Shown here: positions 9,405 to 18,340 of the stretch, piece after piece
How positions within the stretch are numbered: the stretch's first letter is position 1
How the letters are laid out: each line of letters begins with the position of its first letter
DNA from: Sinorhizobium mexicanum
GTDB lineage: Bacteria; Pseudomonadota; Alphaproteobacteria; Rhizobiales; Rhizobiaceae
Length of the DNA stretch: 64,000 nucleotides
Direction of reading: 5' to 3'
Assembly (NCBI RefSeq): GCF_013488225.1
Contig: NZ_CP041238.1
Span: 3,942,501 to 4,006,500 of the forward strand
The notes under the pieces: generated by a model
What the model saw: only the letters and a program-made list of their open reading frames with translations
Database searches by the model: none
Told to the model about the DNA's origin: nothing
Translations under genes and position numbers: made by a program

Positions 9405-12400
9405 CTACTCCGCCGCTTCCGCCTCCGGGATCGGCACATAGTTGAGGATGGGCGAGAGCCAGCGCTCGACCTCGCGAACACCCATCGCCTTGCGCTCCGC
9501 ATAGTCCTCGACCTGGTCGCGCTCGATCTTGGCGACACCGAAATAGTAGGCGTCCGGATGGCCGATGTAGAGACCGGAAACCGACGAACCCGGCCACATT
9601 GCATAGTTCTCCGTCAGCTTGACGCCGATCGACTGATCGGCATCGAGGAGGCGGAAGAGCGTTTCCTTTTCCGTGTGATCGGGCTGCGCCGGATAGCCGG
9701 GCGCAGGGCGGATGCCGGCATAAGGCTCGCCGATCAGATCCTCAGGCGTGAAGGCTTCATCACGGGCATACCCCCAGAGCTCCTTGCGCACATACTCGTG
9801 CATGCGTTCGGCAAAGGCCTCGGCGAAACGGTCGGCAAGCGCCTTGACCATGATCGAGGAATAGTCGTCATTGGCGCGCTCGAAACGCTCGGCGATCGCC
9901 ACCTCCTCGATGCCGGCGGTCACCACGAAGCCGCCGAGATAGTCTCTCGCGCCGCTGTCGACCGGCGCCACGAAGTCGGCGAGCGCAACATTCGGCCGGC
10001 CGTCTCGCTTCGTCAGTTGCTGCCGCAGGGTGAAGAACGTTGCAAGTTCCGCGTCGCGCGCTTCATCGGTAAACAGGCGGATGTCGTCATCGACGGCGCC
10101 GGCAGGCCAGAACCCGACCACGGCCTTCGGCGCGAACCATTTTTCCGCGACGATCTGCCGGAGCATCGCCTGGGCATCGTCGAAGAGCTGGCGCGCCGCC
10201 GGCCCCTGGTTCTCGTCGTCGAGGATCTTCGGGTAGGTGCCTTTCAGTTCCCAGGTCTGGAAGAACGGCGTCCAGTCGATATAGCGCGCAAGCTCCGCCA
10301 GGTCCCAGTCTCCGAAAACGCGGGTCCCTAGGAAGGAGGGTGCCTTCGGCCGATAGCTCGCCCAATCGAGCTTCTGCGCGTTGGCGCGTGCCTGCGACAA
10401 AGGCAGGCGCCGCTTCTCCGCCTCGTTGCGCGCGTGCGCATCGGCGACCTTGTGATATTCGGCGCGGACAGTCTCCGTATACGCGCCTCGCGCAGCCGGA
10501 GAGAGCAGGCTGGAAACGACGCCGACCGCGCGGCTGGCGTCGTTGACATGAACCGTCTGGCCCAGGCTGTAGCGCGGGTTGATCTTCACGGCCGTATGCA
10601 CGCGGCTCGTCGTCGCCCCGCCGATCAGAAGCGGGATATCGAAGCCCTCGCGCTCGAGTTCGGAGGCGACATGGACCATTTCGTCGAGCGAAGGCGTAAT
10701 GAGGCCGGAAAGCCCGATGATGTCGACCTTCTGCTCCTTCGCCACCTCGAGGATCTTCGCGGACGGCACCATGACGCCGAGATCGATGATCTCGTAATTG
10801 TTGCAGGCGAGCACGACGCCGACAATGTTCTTGCCGATGTCATGCACATCGCCCTTGACGGTCGCCATCAGGATCTTGCCGGCGCTCTCGCGTGTGCCGC
10901 CGCCACCATTGGCACGCTTCTCCGCTTCCATGTGCGGCAAAAGCACGGCGACTGCCTGTTTCATAACCCGCGCCGATTTCACCACTTGCGGCAGGAACAT
11001 CTTGCCCGAGCCGAAGAGGTCGCCGACGACGTTCATGCCGGCCATCAGCGGACCTTCGATGACATGCAGCGGCCGCTCTACGGCAAGTCGCGCCTCGTCC
11101 GTGTCAGCCTCGATGAATTCGGTGATGCCGTTGACGAGCGCATGCTCCAGCCGCTTTTCGACCGGCCATTCGCGCCAGGAGAGATCCTTCTCCCTGCCCT
11201 GCGCGCCGCCTTGCCCGCGATAACGCTCGGCAATCTCCAGCATGCGCTCGGTCGCGTCCGCCCGGCGATTGAGCACCACGTCCTCGCAGGCTTCGCGCAG
11301 TTCCGCATCGATCGTGTCGTAGACGGCCAACTGGCCGGCATTGACGATGCCCATGTCCATGCCAGCCTGGATCGCGTGGTAGAGGAAGACGGCGTGCATC
11401 GCTTCGCGCACCGGCTCGTTGCCGCGGAAGGAGAAGGAAAGGTTCGACACGCCGCCCGAGACATGGACATGCGGCAGCGTCGCGATGATCTCCCGCGTCG
11501 CCTCGATGAAGTCGACGCCGTAATTGTTGTGCTCTTCGATGCCTGTCGCGACCGCGAAGATGTTCGGGTCGAAGATGATGTCCTCCGGCGGGAAGCCCGC
11601 CTTTTCGGTAAGCAGCCGATAGGCCCGCCTGCAGATCTCCACCTTGCGGGTCCTGGTGTCGGCCTGGCCGCTCTCGTCGAACGCCATCACCACGACGGCC
11701 GCGCCATAGGCGCGCACAAGGCGCGCGTGATGCAGGAACGCCTCCTCGCCTTCCTTGAGCGAGATCGAGTTCACCAGCGCCTTGCCCTGGACGCATCTGA
11801 GGCCCGCCTCGATCACCTCCCATTTGGACGAATCGATCATCACCGGAACGCGGGCGATATCGGGTTCGGACGCAACGAGGTTCAGGAACTCGACCATCGC
11901 TCGGGTCGAATCGATGAGGCCCTCATCCATGTTGATGTCGATGATCTGGGCGCCGTTCGCGACCTGGTCACGCGCCACGTCGAGCGCCGCAGCATAGTCA
12001 CCGGCGGTAATGAGCTTGCGGAACTTGGCCGAGCCGGTGACGTTGGTGCGTTCGCCGACGTTGACGAAGGGTATGTCCTTGGTAAGCGTGTACGGCTCGA
12101 GGCCGGAAAGCCGCATATGCCGTTCGATTTCCGGGATCTGCCGCGGCGGGTATTTGGCGACGGCTTCGGCGATCGCGCGGATATGGGCCGGCGTCGAGCC
12201 GCAGCAACCGCCGACGATGTTGACGAGCCCGTCGTGGGCGAAACCCTCGATCTCAGCCGCCATCGCCTGGGGACTTTCGTCATAGCGGCCGAATTCGTTT
12301 GGCAGGCCGGCATTCGGATAGGCGCAGACGAGCGTATCGGCAACCGACGAAAGCTCGTCGATATGGGCACGCATCGCGCTTGCGCCGAGCGCGCAATTGA

Positions 12401-13178
12401 GGCCGATGGTGAAGGGGGCGGCGTGGCGCACCGAGTGCCAGAAGGCGGTCGGCGTCTGACCGGAAAGCGTGCGCCCGGAAAGATCGGTGATCGTACCCGA
12501 GATCATCACCGGAAGGTGGAGTCCCTTCTCGGCAAAGACTTCCTGCGTGGCGAAAATCGCCGCCTTGGCGTTCAGCGTGTCGAAGACCGTCTCGATCAGG
12601 ATGATGTCGGCGCCACCGTCGATCAGGCCGCGGACCTGCTCGCCATAGGCAAGCCTCAGATCGTCGAAGGTGACGGCGCGATAGCCGGGATTGTTGACGT
12701 CCGGGGAAATCGACGCCGTGCGGTTGGTCGGCCCAAGCGCGCCGGCGACGAAACGCCGCCTGCCGTCTTCCGCCTGCGCGCGCTTCGCCGCGCGCCGCGC
12801 CAGCCGTGCTCCGTCACGGTTGAGCTCGTAGACCATGTCCTCCATGCCGTAGTCGGCCTGGGCGATCCGGGTCGATGAGAAGGTGTTGGTTTCGAGGATG
12901 TCGGCGCCGGCGATGGCGTAGCTGTAATGGATGTCCTCGATCGCCTTCGGCTGCGTCAGCGTCAGGAGGTCGTTGTTGCCCTGCTGGTGACAGGAGCAGC
13001 CGCCGAAGCGCTCGCCGCGGAAATGATCCTCGACGAAGCCGAGCTGCTGGATCTCAGTGCCCATGGCGCCGTCCATGATCAGGATGCGTTCGCTGGCCGC
13101 TTGCCTGAGCGCCAAAAGGACTTCCGAACCATCGGGTCTGGGCGAAACATCTCCGAAAAGGGAGTCGATGGCGGGCAT
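9405..13178 (-). CDS. metH: Cobalamin-dependent methionine synthase
   Basis: A full-length 1,257-residue MetH. The homocysteine domain has the zinc ligands Cys262 and the Cys325-Cys326 pair ([11 protein letters not shown]). The folate domain begins near [16 protein letters not shown]. The cobalamin domain carries the base-off motif [11 protein letters not shown] with its His near residue 778. The C-terminal activation domain ends with [17 protein letters not shown]. It methylates homocysteine from methyltetrahydrofolate in the cytoplasm. All four modules are in one chain, unlike some rhizobial-order relatives that split the activation domain. A 20-bp palindrome 43 bases upstream of the start is a likely operator. 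Confidence 0.97.
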   Translation of the reverse strand: MPAIDSLFGDVSPRPDGSEVLLALRQAASERILIMDGAMGTEIQQLGFVEDHFRGERFGGCSCHQQGNNDLLTLTQPKAIEDIHYSYAIAGADILETNTFSSTRIAQADYGMEDMVYELNRDGARLARRAAKRAQAEDGRRRFVAGALGPTNRTASISPDVNNPGYRAVTFDDLRLAYGEQVRGLIDGGADIILIETVFDTLNAKAAIFATQEVFAEKGLHLPVMISGTITDLSGRTLSGQTPTAFWHSVRHAAPFTIGLNCALGASAMRAHIDELSSVADTLVCAYPNAGLPNEFGRYDESPQAMAAEIEGFAHDGLVNIVGGCCGSTPAHIRAIAEAVAKYPPRQIPEIERHMRLSGLEPYTLTKDIPFVNVGERTNVTGSAKFRKLITAGDYAAALDVARDQVANGAQIIDINMDEGLIDSTRAMVEFLNLVASEPDIARVPVMIDSSKWEVIEAGLRCVQGKALVNSISLKEGEEAFLHHARLVRAYGAAVVVMAFDESGQADTRTRKVEICRRAYRLLTEKAGFPPEDIIFDPNIFAVATGIEEHNNYGVDFIEATREIIATLPHVHVSGGVSNLSFSFRGNEPVREAMHAVFLYHAIQAGMDMGIVNAGQLAVYDTIDAELREACEDVVLNRRADATERMLEIAERYRGQGGAQGREKDLSWREWPVEKRLEHALVNGITEFIEADTDEARLAVERPLHVIEGPLMAGMNVVGDLFGSGKMFLPQVVKSARVMKQAVAVLLPHMEAEKRANGGGGTRESAGKILMATVKGDVHDIGKNIVGVVLACNNYEIIDLGVMVPSAKILEVAKEQKVDIIGLSGLITPSLDEMVHVASELEREGFDIPLLIGGATTSRVHTAVKINPRYSLGQTVHVNDASRAVGVVSSLLSPAARGAYTETVRAEYHKVADAHARNEAEKRRLPLSQARANAQKLDWASYRPKAPSFLGTRVFGDWDLAELARYIDWTPFFQTWELKGTYPKILDDENQGPAARQLFDDAQAMLRQIVAEKWFAPKAVVGFWPAGAVDDDIRLFTDEARDAELATFFTLRQQLTKRDGRPNVALADFVAPVDSGARDYLGGFVVTAGIEEVAIAERFERANDDYSSIMVKALADRFAEAFAERMHEYVRKELWGYARDEAFTPEDLIGEPYAGIRPAPGYPAQPDHTEKETLFRLLDADQSIGVKLTENYAMWPGSSVSGLYIGHPDAYYFGVAKIERDQVEDYAERKAMGVREVERWLSPILNYVPIPEAEAAE

Positions 13179-13220
13179 GGGAAATCTCCCGTTCTGAAAA
13201 CGACAATTTCTGATTTACTC

Positions 13221-13240
13221 ACATAAACATATCTTTATGT
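13221..13240. promoter_or_regulatory. Palindromic operator candidate for metH
   Basis: ACATAAACATATCTTTATGT is a 20-bp palindrome with a single mismatched pair, 43 bases upstream of the metH start. From recall, similar AT-rich palindromes (ACATAAA..TTTATGT) precede methionine-cycle genes in alphaproteobacteria and are attributed to ArsR-type SAH-responsive regulators. The palindrome is directly visible; the identity of the binder is inference. Confidence 0.55.
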
Positions 13241-13274
13241 CAACATACGAGCCAATCACAATTTCACCGTCGGC

Positions 13275-13308
13275 AAATAAAAAGGGCCCGCCGCGGTTGC
13301 GGCAGGCC
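13275..13308 (-). terminator. Rho-independent terminator of the epimerase/kinase operon
   Basis: On the minus strand a 10-bp stem (arms 13285-13294 and 13299-13308, one G-T pair, four-base loop) is followed by CTTTTTATTT. It lies about 50 bases after the stop of the AGE-family gene, the last gene of that operon. Confidence 0.85.
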
Positions 13309-13356
13309 GTCAGGAAGCAGTTTACAGCGAAGCTCGCGATGCCGGCGTGGGATGTC

Positions 13357-14514
13357 TCACATCCGCCCGAGACAATCCTCGAGCTCATAGATCGCGCAGA
13401 CGATGTGATAGAAGCTGCTTGCCGGCGCAGGCTCCTCGACGAAGGCGCCATCCGCCTGCTGCTTGTCGCGCCAGAGACCGCGGATCGGCATTTGGAGGAA
13501 GCGGTCGAGGGCGGCGGCTGCCCGCGACGCCGAGGCGAGGTAGCGCTGGCGCTCATCCCCCTCGGTCAGGGCGGCAAAACGGATTGCCGCCTTCAGCCAT
13601 TCGGTCTGCGGCCAAAGCCGCGCCACCGGGTCGGCCACTGAAAAATCATCGAGAAGCGTCATGATCGCGACGTCACGCTTCGCGCAGATTCCGTGTTCCT
13701 CGCCGATCTCGAACAGCCGCCGCGCCTTGGCGATGGCTTCGGCGCGGCCGCGCCGCTCCGCCCAGCGAAGCAGAAGCCACGCCCATTCGAACTGGTGGCC
13801 CGGCTCGACGACGCGGCCCTTCGCGCCGGGAAAGGGCGTCCAGTCATGGTCGAAGAATTCGCGCAGCGCACCGGTTTCGGCATCGATGAAATGATCCATC
13901 GCCAACTGGGCGATTTCGTCGGCAAGGTTGGCCCAGGCCACCCGGTCGAAGCCTTCGACCGTTTCGCTTGCGAGGCACGCTTCGAAGAGATGCATATGCG
14001 GATTGGAACCGAGCGGCAGGCGGAACGGATTGTCCTCTTCGAACCCTGCGATCGGATGCTTGCAATGGGCCTCCAGCCTTCGCCTGAGATCATTGCTGCG
14101 CTCGGCCATCTCGCCGCTCCGCTTCGGGAAGACTTGCGCGAGATAGGCGAAAGCAAGCAGCGCGAAGGCTTGGTTGTAAAGATCGAAGGATGGGTCGATC
14201 AGCTCGCCGTCGGCATCGGCGAGCGCACCGTAGAAGCCGCCCGGCAGCCCATAGACACGGTCGAAATAGGCAAGCCCGGCCTCGGCAACCGTCCGCCAGT
14301 CCCCCGGCCAGCCGCGCCGTCCGGCCTCGGCGAAGCAGTAGACCTGCCGCGGCTGCACCCGCGAGCGCCGGTTGGCCCGCGTCGGCTCACCCTTGATGTC
14401 GATCGTCTCGACGAAGCCGCCGCCGGCCGCGTCGAAACCCTTTTGCCGCCAGAGCGGCAAGGCAGCGTCGGCGAGCCAGCCGGCAAGTTCGCGCGCCTGC
14501 GAATGAATATCCAT
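13357..14514 (-). CDS. AGE-family sugar isomerase/epimerase
   Basis: A 385-residue member of the N-acylglucosamine 2-epimerase / mannose isomerase superfamily, an (alpha/alpha)6-barrel. Recognisable stretches are RVQPRQVYCFAEAGRRGW, GGFYGALADADGEL, NPHMHLFEACLA, PGHQFEWAWLL and LWPQTEWLKAA; the conserved His residues in the last parts are typical active-site positions. It is the third gene of an operon with a UPF0303 protein and a ROK kinase. The pair isomerase plus fructokinase-type kinase suggests mannose or a related hexose entering via fructose (inference). Exact substrate (mannose, mannose-6-P or acylamino sugar) cannot be told from sequence. Confidence 0.85.
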   Translation of the reverse strand: MDIHSQARELAGWLADAALPLWRQKGFDAAGGGFVETIDIKGEPTRANRRSRVQPRQVYCFAEAGRRGWPGDWRTVAEAGLAYFDRVYGLPGGFYGALADADGELIDPSFDLYNQAFALLAFAYLAQVFPKRSGEMAERSNDLRRRLEAHCKHPIAGFEEDNPFRLPLGSNPHMHLFEACLASETVEGFDRVAWANLADEIAQLAMDHFIDAETGALREFFDHDWTPFPGAKGRVVEPGHQFEWAWLLLRWAERRGRAEAIAKARRLFEIGEEHGICAKRDVAIMTLLDDFSVADPVARLWPQTEWLKAAIRFAALTEGDERQRYLASASRAAAALDRFLQMPIRGLWRDKQQADGAFVEEPAPASSFYHIVCAIYELEDCLGRM

Positions 14515-14530
14515 TCCGTGTCCGTTCCTG

Positions 14531-15025
14531 TCAGTCCTCGAGCTTCAGCGTGGCGTGATCGGTCTTGAACAATTCCGCCAGCGCCTCGACGACGAGATTA
14601 TGGTCCTCGCGCTGCGGCAATCCGGAAACCGTGACGGCACCGATGCAGCCCGTGCCCTTGAGGACGATCGGGAAACTGCCGCCATGCGCGGCGTATTCGG
14701 CATCCGGCAGGCCGAGTTTCGCCTGCAGGTTCGTCTGTTGCTTCAACAGGCCGAGGCCGGTCGCGTAGCTGCTCTTGAACAGCCGGAAGACGGTGTTGCG
14801 CTTGCGCCTAACCCAGTTCGGATTGTCCGGCGTCGCGCCCTCGAGCGCAGCGTAGAAGACCTGCATGGAAAAGAGCGTGATGTCGATGACCACGCCGAGC
14901 TTGCGCTCGGCCGCCATACGCCGAAGCGCCGAGCCGAGTTCCCAGGCCGTGTCGAGATTGAACTGCTCGAACTGCAGTTCCCGCTCCTGCAGCGCGATGC
15001 GGCGCAGATCGTTGTCGATGTTCAT
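14531..15025 (-). CDS. UPF0303 / heme-binding-like protein (YBR137W family)
   Basis: A 164-residue cytoplasmic protein with no signal peptide or membrane segment. The pattern LGVVIDITLF, WVRRKRNTVFRLFKSSYATG and AAHGGSFPIVLKGTGCIGAVTVSGLP matches the UPF0303 family, which shares the GlcG/HbpS-like fold. The biochemical role is not established. It is placed between an AGE epimerase (16 bases downstream) and a ROK kinase (27 bases upstream), so it is part of that sugar operon. Confidence 0.8.
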   Translation of the reverse strand: MNIDNDLRRIALQERELQFEQFNLDTAWELGSALRRMAAERKLGVVIDITLFSMQVFYAALEGATPDNPNWVRRKRNTVFRLFKSSYATGLGLLKQQTNLQAKLGLPDAEYAAHGGSFPIVLKGTGCIGAVTVSGLPQREDHNLVVEALAELFKTDHATLKLED

Positions 15026-15052
15026 GATATCTCCTTGCTCTAAGGTCAGGGC

Positions 15053-15949
15053 TCAGCTCTTCCAGAGCCAGGCGGCACCACGCACGCCGGAACTGTCGCC
15101 GTGCACCGCCTTGCGGATCGGCGTCTCGAAACTGTCGCCGAAGATGTACCTGGTGATCAGCGCCGGCAGTTCGCCGTAGATCTCGTCGACATTGGACATG
15201 CCGCCGCCGAGCACGAAGACGTCCGGGTCGACAACATTGGTGAGCAGCGCCAGGCTGCGGGCAAGACGATCGACAAAGCGTTCATAGACGCCCATCGCCA
15301 CGGGGTCGCCGGCGCGCTTCGCCTCGATGATATCCCTGCCGCGGCGGTCGATGCCGGTCGTCGTGCGGTAGTCGAGCTCCAGTCCGGTGCCGCAGGCATA
15401 CATGTCGAGACAGCCGAGCTTGCCGCACCAGCACTTGTGGCCGGGATATTCCTCCCGCGTCATCCAGGGCAGCGGATAGTGCCCGATCTCGGCGGCAACG
15501 CCCTGGTAGCCCGCGTGAACCTTCTTCCCGATGGCAAGCCCGCCGCCATGTCCCGTGCCGACGATTACGCCGAAGACGACGCGGGCGTCCTTGCCCGCCC
15601 CGTCCACCGCCTCCGAAACGGCAAGGCAATTGGCGTCGTTGGCGAGCCGAACCTCGCGGCCGAGGGCGGCTTCAAGATCGCGGCCGAGCGGCTTGCCGTT
15701 GATGAGGACGGCATTGGAGTTGCGCACGATGCCCGTGCGCGGATTGGGGCTGCCGGGAATGCCTATGCCGATCGATCCGCGCGCGCCGGCCGTCTGTTCG
15801 GCGGCGGCCACGAGGTCGATCACGGCGCGGATGCAGTCGTCATAACCGCTGGTCGGCGTTGCGACCCGGTGCCGGGCGCGCGTTTCGCCATCGCGGTCGA
15901 GCGCGATGACTTCCATTTTCGTGCCGCCCCAATCAATTCCGATGAACAT
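15053..15949 (-). CDS. ROK-family sugar kinase (fructokinase/mannokinase-like)
   Basis: A 298-residue ROK kinase starting at the ATG at 15949 so that the phosphate-binding motif IGIDWGGTK is at residues 3-11; an extension upstream would run into the RIME repeat. Other features are LANDANCLAVSEA, the catalytic region GTGHGGGLAIGKK, AEIGHYPLPW, and the zinc-binding cysteines in CWCGKLGCLD. It phosphorylates a hexose with ATP. First gene of the three-gene operon with the UPF0303 protein and AGE isomerase. Whether the substrate is fructose, mannose or glucose is not decided. Confidence 0.87.
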   Translation of the reverse strand: MFIGIDWGGTKMEVIALDRDGETRARHRVATPTSGYDDCIRAVIDLVAAAEQTAGARGSIGIGIPGSPNPRTGIVRNSNAVLINGKPLGRDLEAALGREVRLANDANCLAVSEAVDGAGKDARVVFGVIVGTGHGGGLAIGKKVHAGYQGVAAEIGHYPLPWMTREEYPGHKCWCGKLGCLDMYACGTGLELDYRTTTGIDRRGRDIIEAKRAGDPVAMGVYERFVDRLARSLALLTNVVDPDVFVLGGGMSNVDEIYGELPALITRYIFGDSFETPIRKAVHGDSSGVRGAAWLWKS

Positions 15950-16046
15950 GTGTGGATCAGATCTCAGGATGGATATCGAGGAAACGGCAGGACGCTCCTC
16001 CGGCCCCGCCGCTGGCCCTTGCTTAACATCTGCAACGTCGCAGATG

Positions 16047-16152
16047 CTACTGCATAATTCCTTAAATCCTGTTCGATTTAAGGACAAAATTATGCAGCAA
16101 TTCAAATCCTACAGCGACCTTTGCGCGTCTGATAAGACGCGCGGCGCTGTAG
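16047..16152. repeat. RIME1-like intergenic element, copy 1
   Basis: This element of about 106 bp has two hairpins: the first at 16051-16096 (TGCATAATTCCTTAAATC paired with its near complement) and the second from CTACAGCG at 16109 to CGCTGTAG at 16152. It matches the two-palindrome layout of the rhizobial RIME1 repeat and copies at 19114, 36501 and 57587 in this window. Confidence 0.85.
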
Positions 16153-16257
16153 AGTGGGATGCGGAAAAGTGCGAAGCGGCATATCGCAAATCGGCAGAAC
16201 GCCGTGCAAAAACACTTGGCGAACGAGCCTTGCTTTTGTATGGGTCTATACCGAGTG

Positions 16258-16334
16258 GTCCCGTAGCTCAGCAGGATAGAGCATCAGATTCCTAATCTGG
16301 GGGTCGCGCGTTCGAATCGCGCCGGGATCACCAT
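16258..16334 (+). tRNA. tRNA-Arg (anticodon CCU)
   Basis: A complete 77-nt cloverleaf. The acceptor stem GGTCCCG pairs with CGGGATC, the D arm is GCTC..GAGC, and the anticodon loop TTCCTAA gives CCU. The T arm is GCGCG-TTCGAAT-CGCGC, the discriminator base is A, and CCA is encoded at the 3' end. It reads AGG codons. No gene lies on the same strand close by, so it is transcribed alone. Confidence 0.95.
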
Positions 16335-16404
16335 TTTCCGCTTTTTGTAGATCGCCACGACCATGCTCGCCGCCGCTTGATAGCCGGCCGGATCGAAACA
16401 GCGA

Positions 16405-16427
16405 AAGGCCCGCTTCGAGCGGGCCTT
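16405..16427. terminator. Strong hairpin terminator between tRNA-Arg and the MFS gene
   Basis: A perfect 10-bp stem AAGGCCCGCT / AGCGGGCCTT with a TCG loop. It lies 20 bases past the MFS stop on the minus strand and about 70 bases after the tRNA on the plus strand, so it may serve both directions. The T-rich tail is moderate on either strand. Confidence 0.75.
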
Positions 16428-16447
16428 CTGTTGCCTGGGCGATGCGC

Positions 16448-17743
16448 CTACGCCGGTTGCGGCACCATGATCGCGGAGTCCGGCTTCCTTAACAGCAGAA
16501 CCGAGATCGCAGCGACCATGCACATGACGCCGGCAATCTGCAGGGCCGGCATGTAGGTATCGAAGTCGCTCTTGAAGTAACCGGCACCGAAAGCCGCGGT
16601 CGCCGCGCCGAGCTGGTGGCCGGCAAACACCCAGCCGAAGACGAGGCCAGCTTTTTCACGACCGAATTTTTCGGCTGCGATCTTGACGGTCGGCGGCACG
16701 GTCGCCACCCAGTCGAGGCCGTAGAAGATTGCAAAGACCGACAGTTCCACGAAGCTGAAGCCCGAAACCGACAGATAGATCAACGACAAGCCGCGCAGGC
16801 CGTAGAACCAGAAGAGCAGCCAGCGGTTGTCATAGCGGTCGGAGAGCCAGCCGGCGAAGATCGTGCCGAAGAAGTCGAAGATGCCGATCACAGCCAGCGT
16901 GCTCGCCGCCGTCACCGCAGCCATGCCAAAATCACCGCAGATCGAGATCCAGTGCGTCTGGATGAGCCCATTGGTGGAAAGCCCGCAGACGAAGAAGGTT
17001 CCGAACAGAACCCAGAAAGTGGCACTGCCGGTTGCATCGCGGAGCGCGAAGAGCGGAGAGACAAGCGTCGCCAGCAGCTTGTGGTCCTGTTCCGGCGGCT
17101 TCGACACCGCAGCGTCGCCAAAGGCAGGCAGTCCGACATCGGCGGGATAATCACGCATCAGGAGGAGCACCAGCAACATGGCTGCTGCAATGACCGCCAC
17201 GGTGACCGTCAGCGCCGCGCGCCAACCATAGGCTTCGGTCATTGCCGCGAGAAGGGGAAGGAAGACGAGCTGGCCGGTTGCGTTGCTGGCTGTCATCAGC
17301 CCGACGACTAGGCCTCGACGCTTGGAGAACCAGCGGGTTGCAACGGTCGCGCCGAGCACCAGCGCCGTCATTCCCGTGCCGACCCCGATTACCACGCCCC
17401 AGAGTGCCACGAGTTGCCAGACTTCGGTCATGAACAGCGACATGACGAGGCCGGCCATGATGAGCGCCAGTGCCGTCGTGACCACCTGCCGCACGCCGAA
17501 ATGATTCATGAACGCGGCAGCGAAGGGCCCCAGCAGACCGAAGAGCACGAGGCGGACGGCCATGGCCGAGGAAATATCGGCAATGTCCCAGCCAAACTCC
17601 GCGTGCAGCGGCTGGATCATTACGCCGGCCGAACCCATGGCGCCGGCGGTGGCCAGCATGGTGAGGAAGGTGGTGGCGGCAACCGCCCATCCATAGTGAA
17701 GGTTTCTGTCGGCCATCCAGCGGGCGGCGCCATTGGAGATCAT
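16448..17743 (-). CDS. MFS transporter
   Basis: A 431-residue protein with about 12 hydrophobic segments and the MFS loop motif seen as GWLSDRYDNRW between segments. It resembles the monocarboxylate/oxalate-type branch (N-terminal NLHYGWAVAATTFLTML). Transport direction and substrate are unknown. The neighbouring MarR gene lies upstream on the same strand, and 45 bases ahead of this start is a palindrome almost identical to the one at the MarR start, so MarR probably represses both. The start has GGAAAGG about 8 bases upstream. Confidence 0.85.
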   Translation of the reverse strand: MISNGAARWMADRNLHYGWAVAATTFLTMLATAGAMGSAGVMIQPLHAEFGWDIADISSAMAVRLVLFGLLGPFAAAFMNHFGVRQVVTTALALIMAGLVMSLFMTEVWQLVALWGVVIGVGTGMTALVLGATVATRWFSKRRGLVVGLMTASNATGQLVFLPLLAAMTEAYGWRAALTVTVAVIAAAMLLVLLLMRDYPADVGLPAFGDAAVSKPPEQDHKLLATLVSPLFALRDATGSATFWVLFGTFFVCGLSTNGLIQTHWISICGDFGMAAVTAASTLAVIGIFDFFGTIFAGWLSDRYDNRWLLFWFYGLRGLSLIYLSVSGFSFVELSVFAIFYGLDWVATVPPTVKIAAEKFGREKAGLVFGWVFAGHQLGAATAAFGAGYFKSDFDTYMPALQIAGVMCMVAAISVLLLRKPDSAIMVPQPA

Positions 17744-17787
17744 CTTAGCATCCTTTCCTGATCGTCGCCGCAGCTGCAGCGCGCATT

Positions 17788-17803
17788 GCGGGTATATGCC
17801 CGC
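17788..17803. promoter_or_regulatory. MarR operator candidate upstream of the MFS gene
   Basis: GCGGGTATATGCCCGC is a 16-bp palindrome with one G-T mismatch pair at its centre, 45 bases upstream of the MFS start. It shares the GGGTATAT.CCC core with the site at 18224. Confidence 0.65.
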
Positions 17804-17818
17804 TTTTGCATAAAAGAA

Positions 17819-18220
17819 TCAGAGCTCCCTGAGCAGCTCCAGCAGTTGTTTCGTCTTCTCCGGTCCGAGACGGACCTCGATATTCTCCTGGACACTGTCC
17901 CAGAGAGGGGCGCCTTTTGCGAGCAGGCCGCGACCCTTCTCCGTCAGTGTCAGCATGGCTTCGCGCTGGTCTTCACCGTGACCGATCGCAACCAGTCCCA
18001 TGCGCTCCAGCACCTTCGTATTGCGGCCCACCGTCGAACGGTCGAGTTCTACCTTGCCGGCAAGCTCGGTGAGCGAGACCGGCTCCAGCCGGTTGATGTT
18101 CCGGAGCAGGCTGAACTGCCCGATATTCACGCCGAGCGGCGCCAGCGCCTCGTCATAGTAGGACGAGACCTTTCGGGAGGCTTGGCGCAGCACGATGCAA
18201 TGACATGTTTCGCTTGGCAT
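17819..18220 (-). CDS. MarR-family transcriptional regulator
   Basis: A 133-residue winged-helix regulator. Conserved parts are YYDEALAPLGVNIGQFSLLR, the recognition region LTELAGKVELDRSTVGRNTKVLE and the wing GHGEDQREAMLTLTEKG. The N-terminal CHCIVLRQASR suits redox- or ligand-sensing MarR proteins. The start codon is only three bases from a perfect 16-bp palindrome and no ribosome site is visible, so the mRNA may be leaderless or very short-leadered. It likely controls itself and the downstream MFS gene, which has a matching site. Confidence 0.9.
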   Translation of the reverse strand: MPSETCHCIVLRQASRKVSSYYDEALAPLGVNIGQFSLLRNINRLEPVSLTELAGKVELDRSTVGRNTKVLERMGLVAIGHGEDQREAMLTLTEKGRGLLAKGAPLWDSVQENIEVRLGPEKTKQLLELLREL

Positions 18221-18223
18221 AGC

Positions 18224-18239
18224 ACGGGTATATACCCGT
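18224..18239. promoter_or_regulatory. MarR operator candidate at the MarR start
   Basis: ACGGGTATATACCCGT is a perfect 16-bp palindrome directly upstream of the marR-type start codon. The close partner at 17788 before the MFS gene supports a shared regulator, most simply the MarR protein itself. Confidence 0.7.
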
Positions 18240-18340
18240 AGTTCCTTTTGCGCAAGAGGACGGATCCGGAATGCCGCTGACGCAATCGCCCTTGCGGTTC
18301 TCCAAACCCGACGAAGACGGGAAACGCTTATGGCTGTCGA

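Noticed and set aside
10434..12878. 814-codon open frame antisense to metH
   Set aside because: It is a codon-bias shadow of metH; metH has all catalytic motifs and the antisense product matches no known family by eye.
13179..13260. SAM or cobalamin riboswitch in the metH leader
   Set aside because: The leader is only about 40-80 bases and shows no B12 box or SAM-II core; the palindrome fits a protein operator better.
15906..16295. 129-codon plus-strand ORF running through the RIME copy into the tRNA
   Set aside because: It overlaps the ROK kinase start, a repeat and a tRNA, so it is not a gene.
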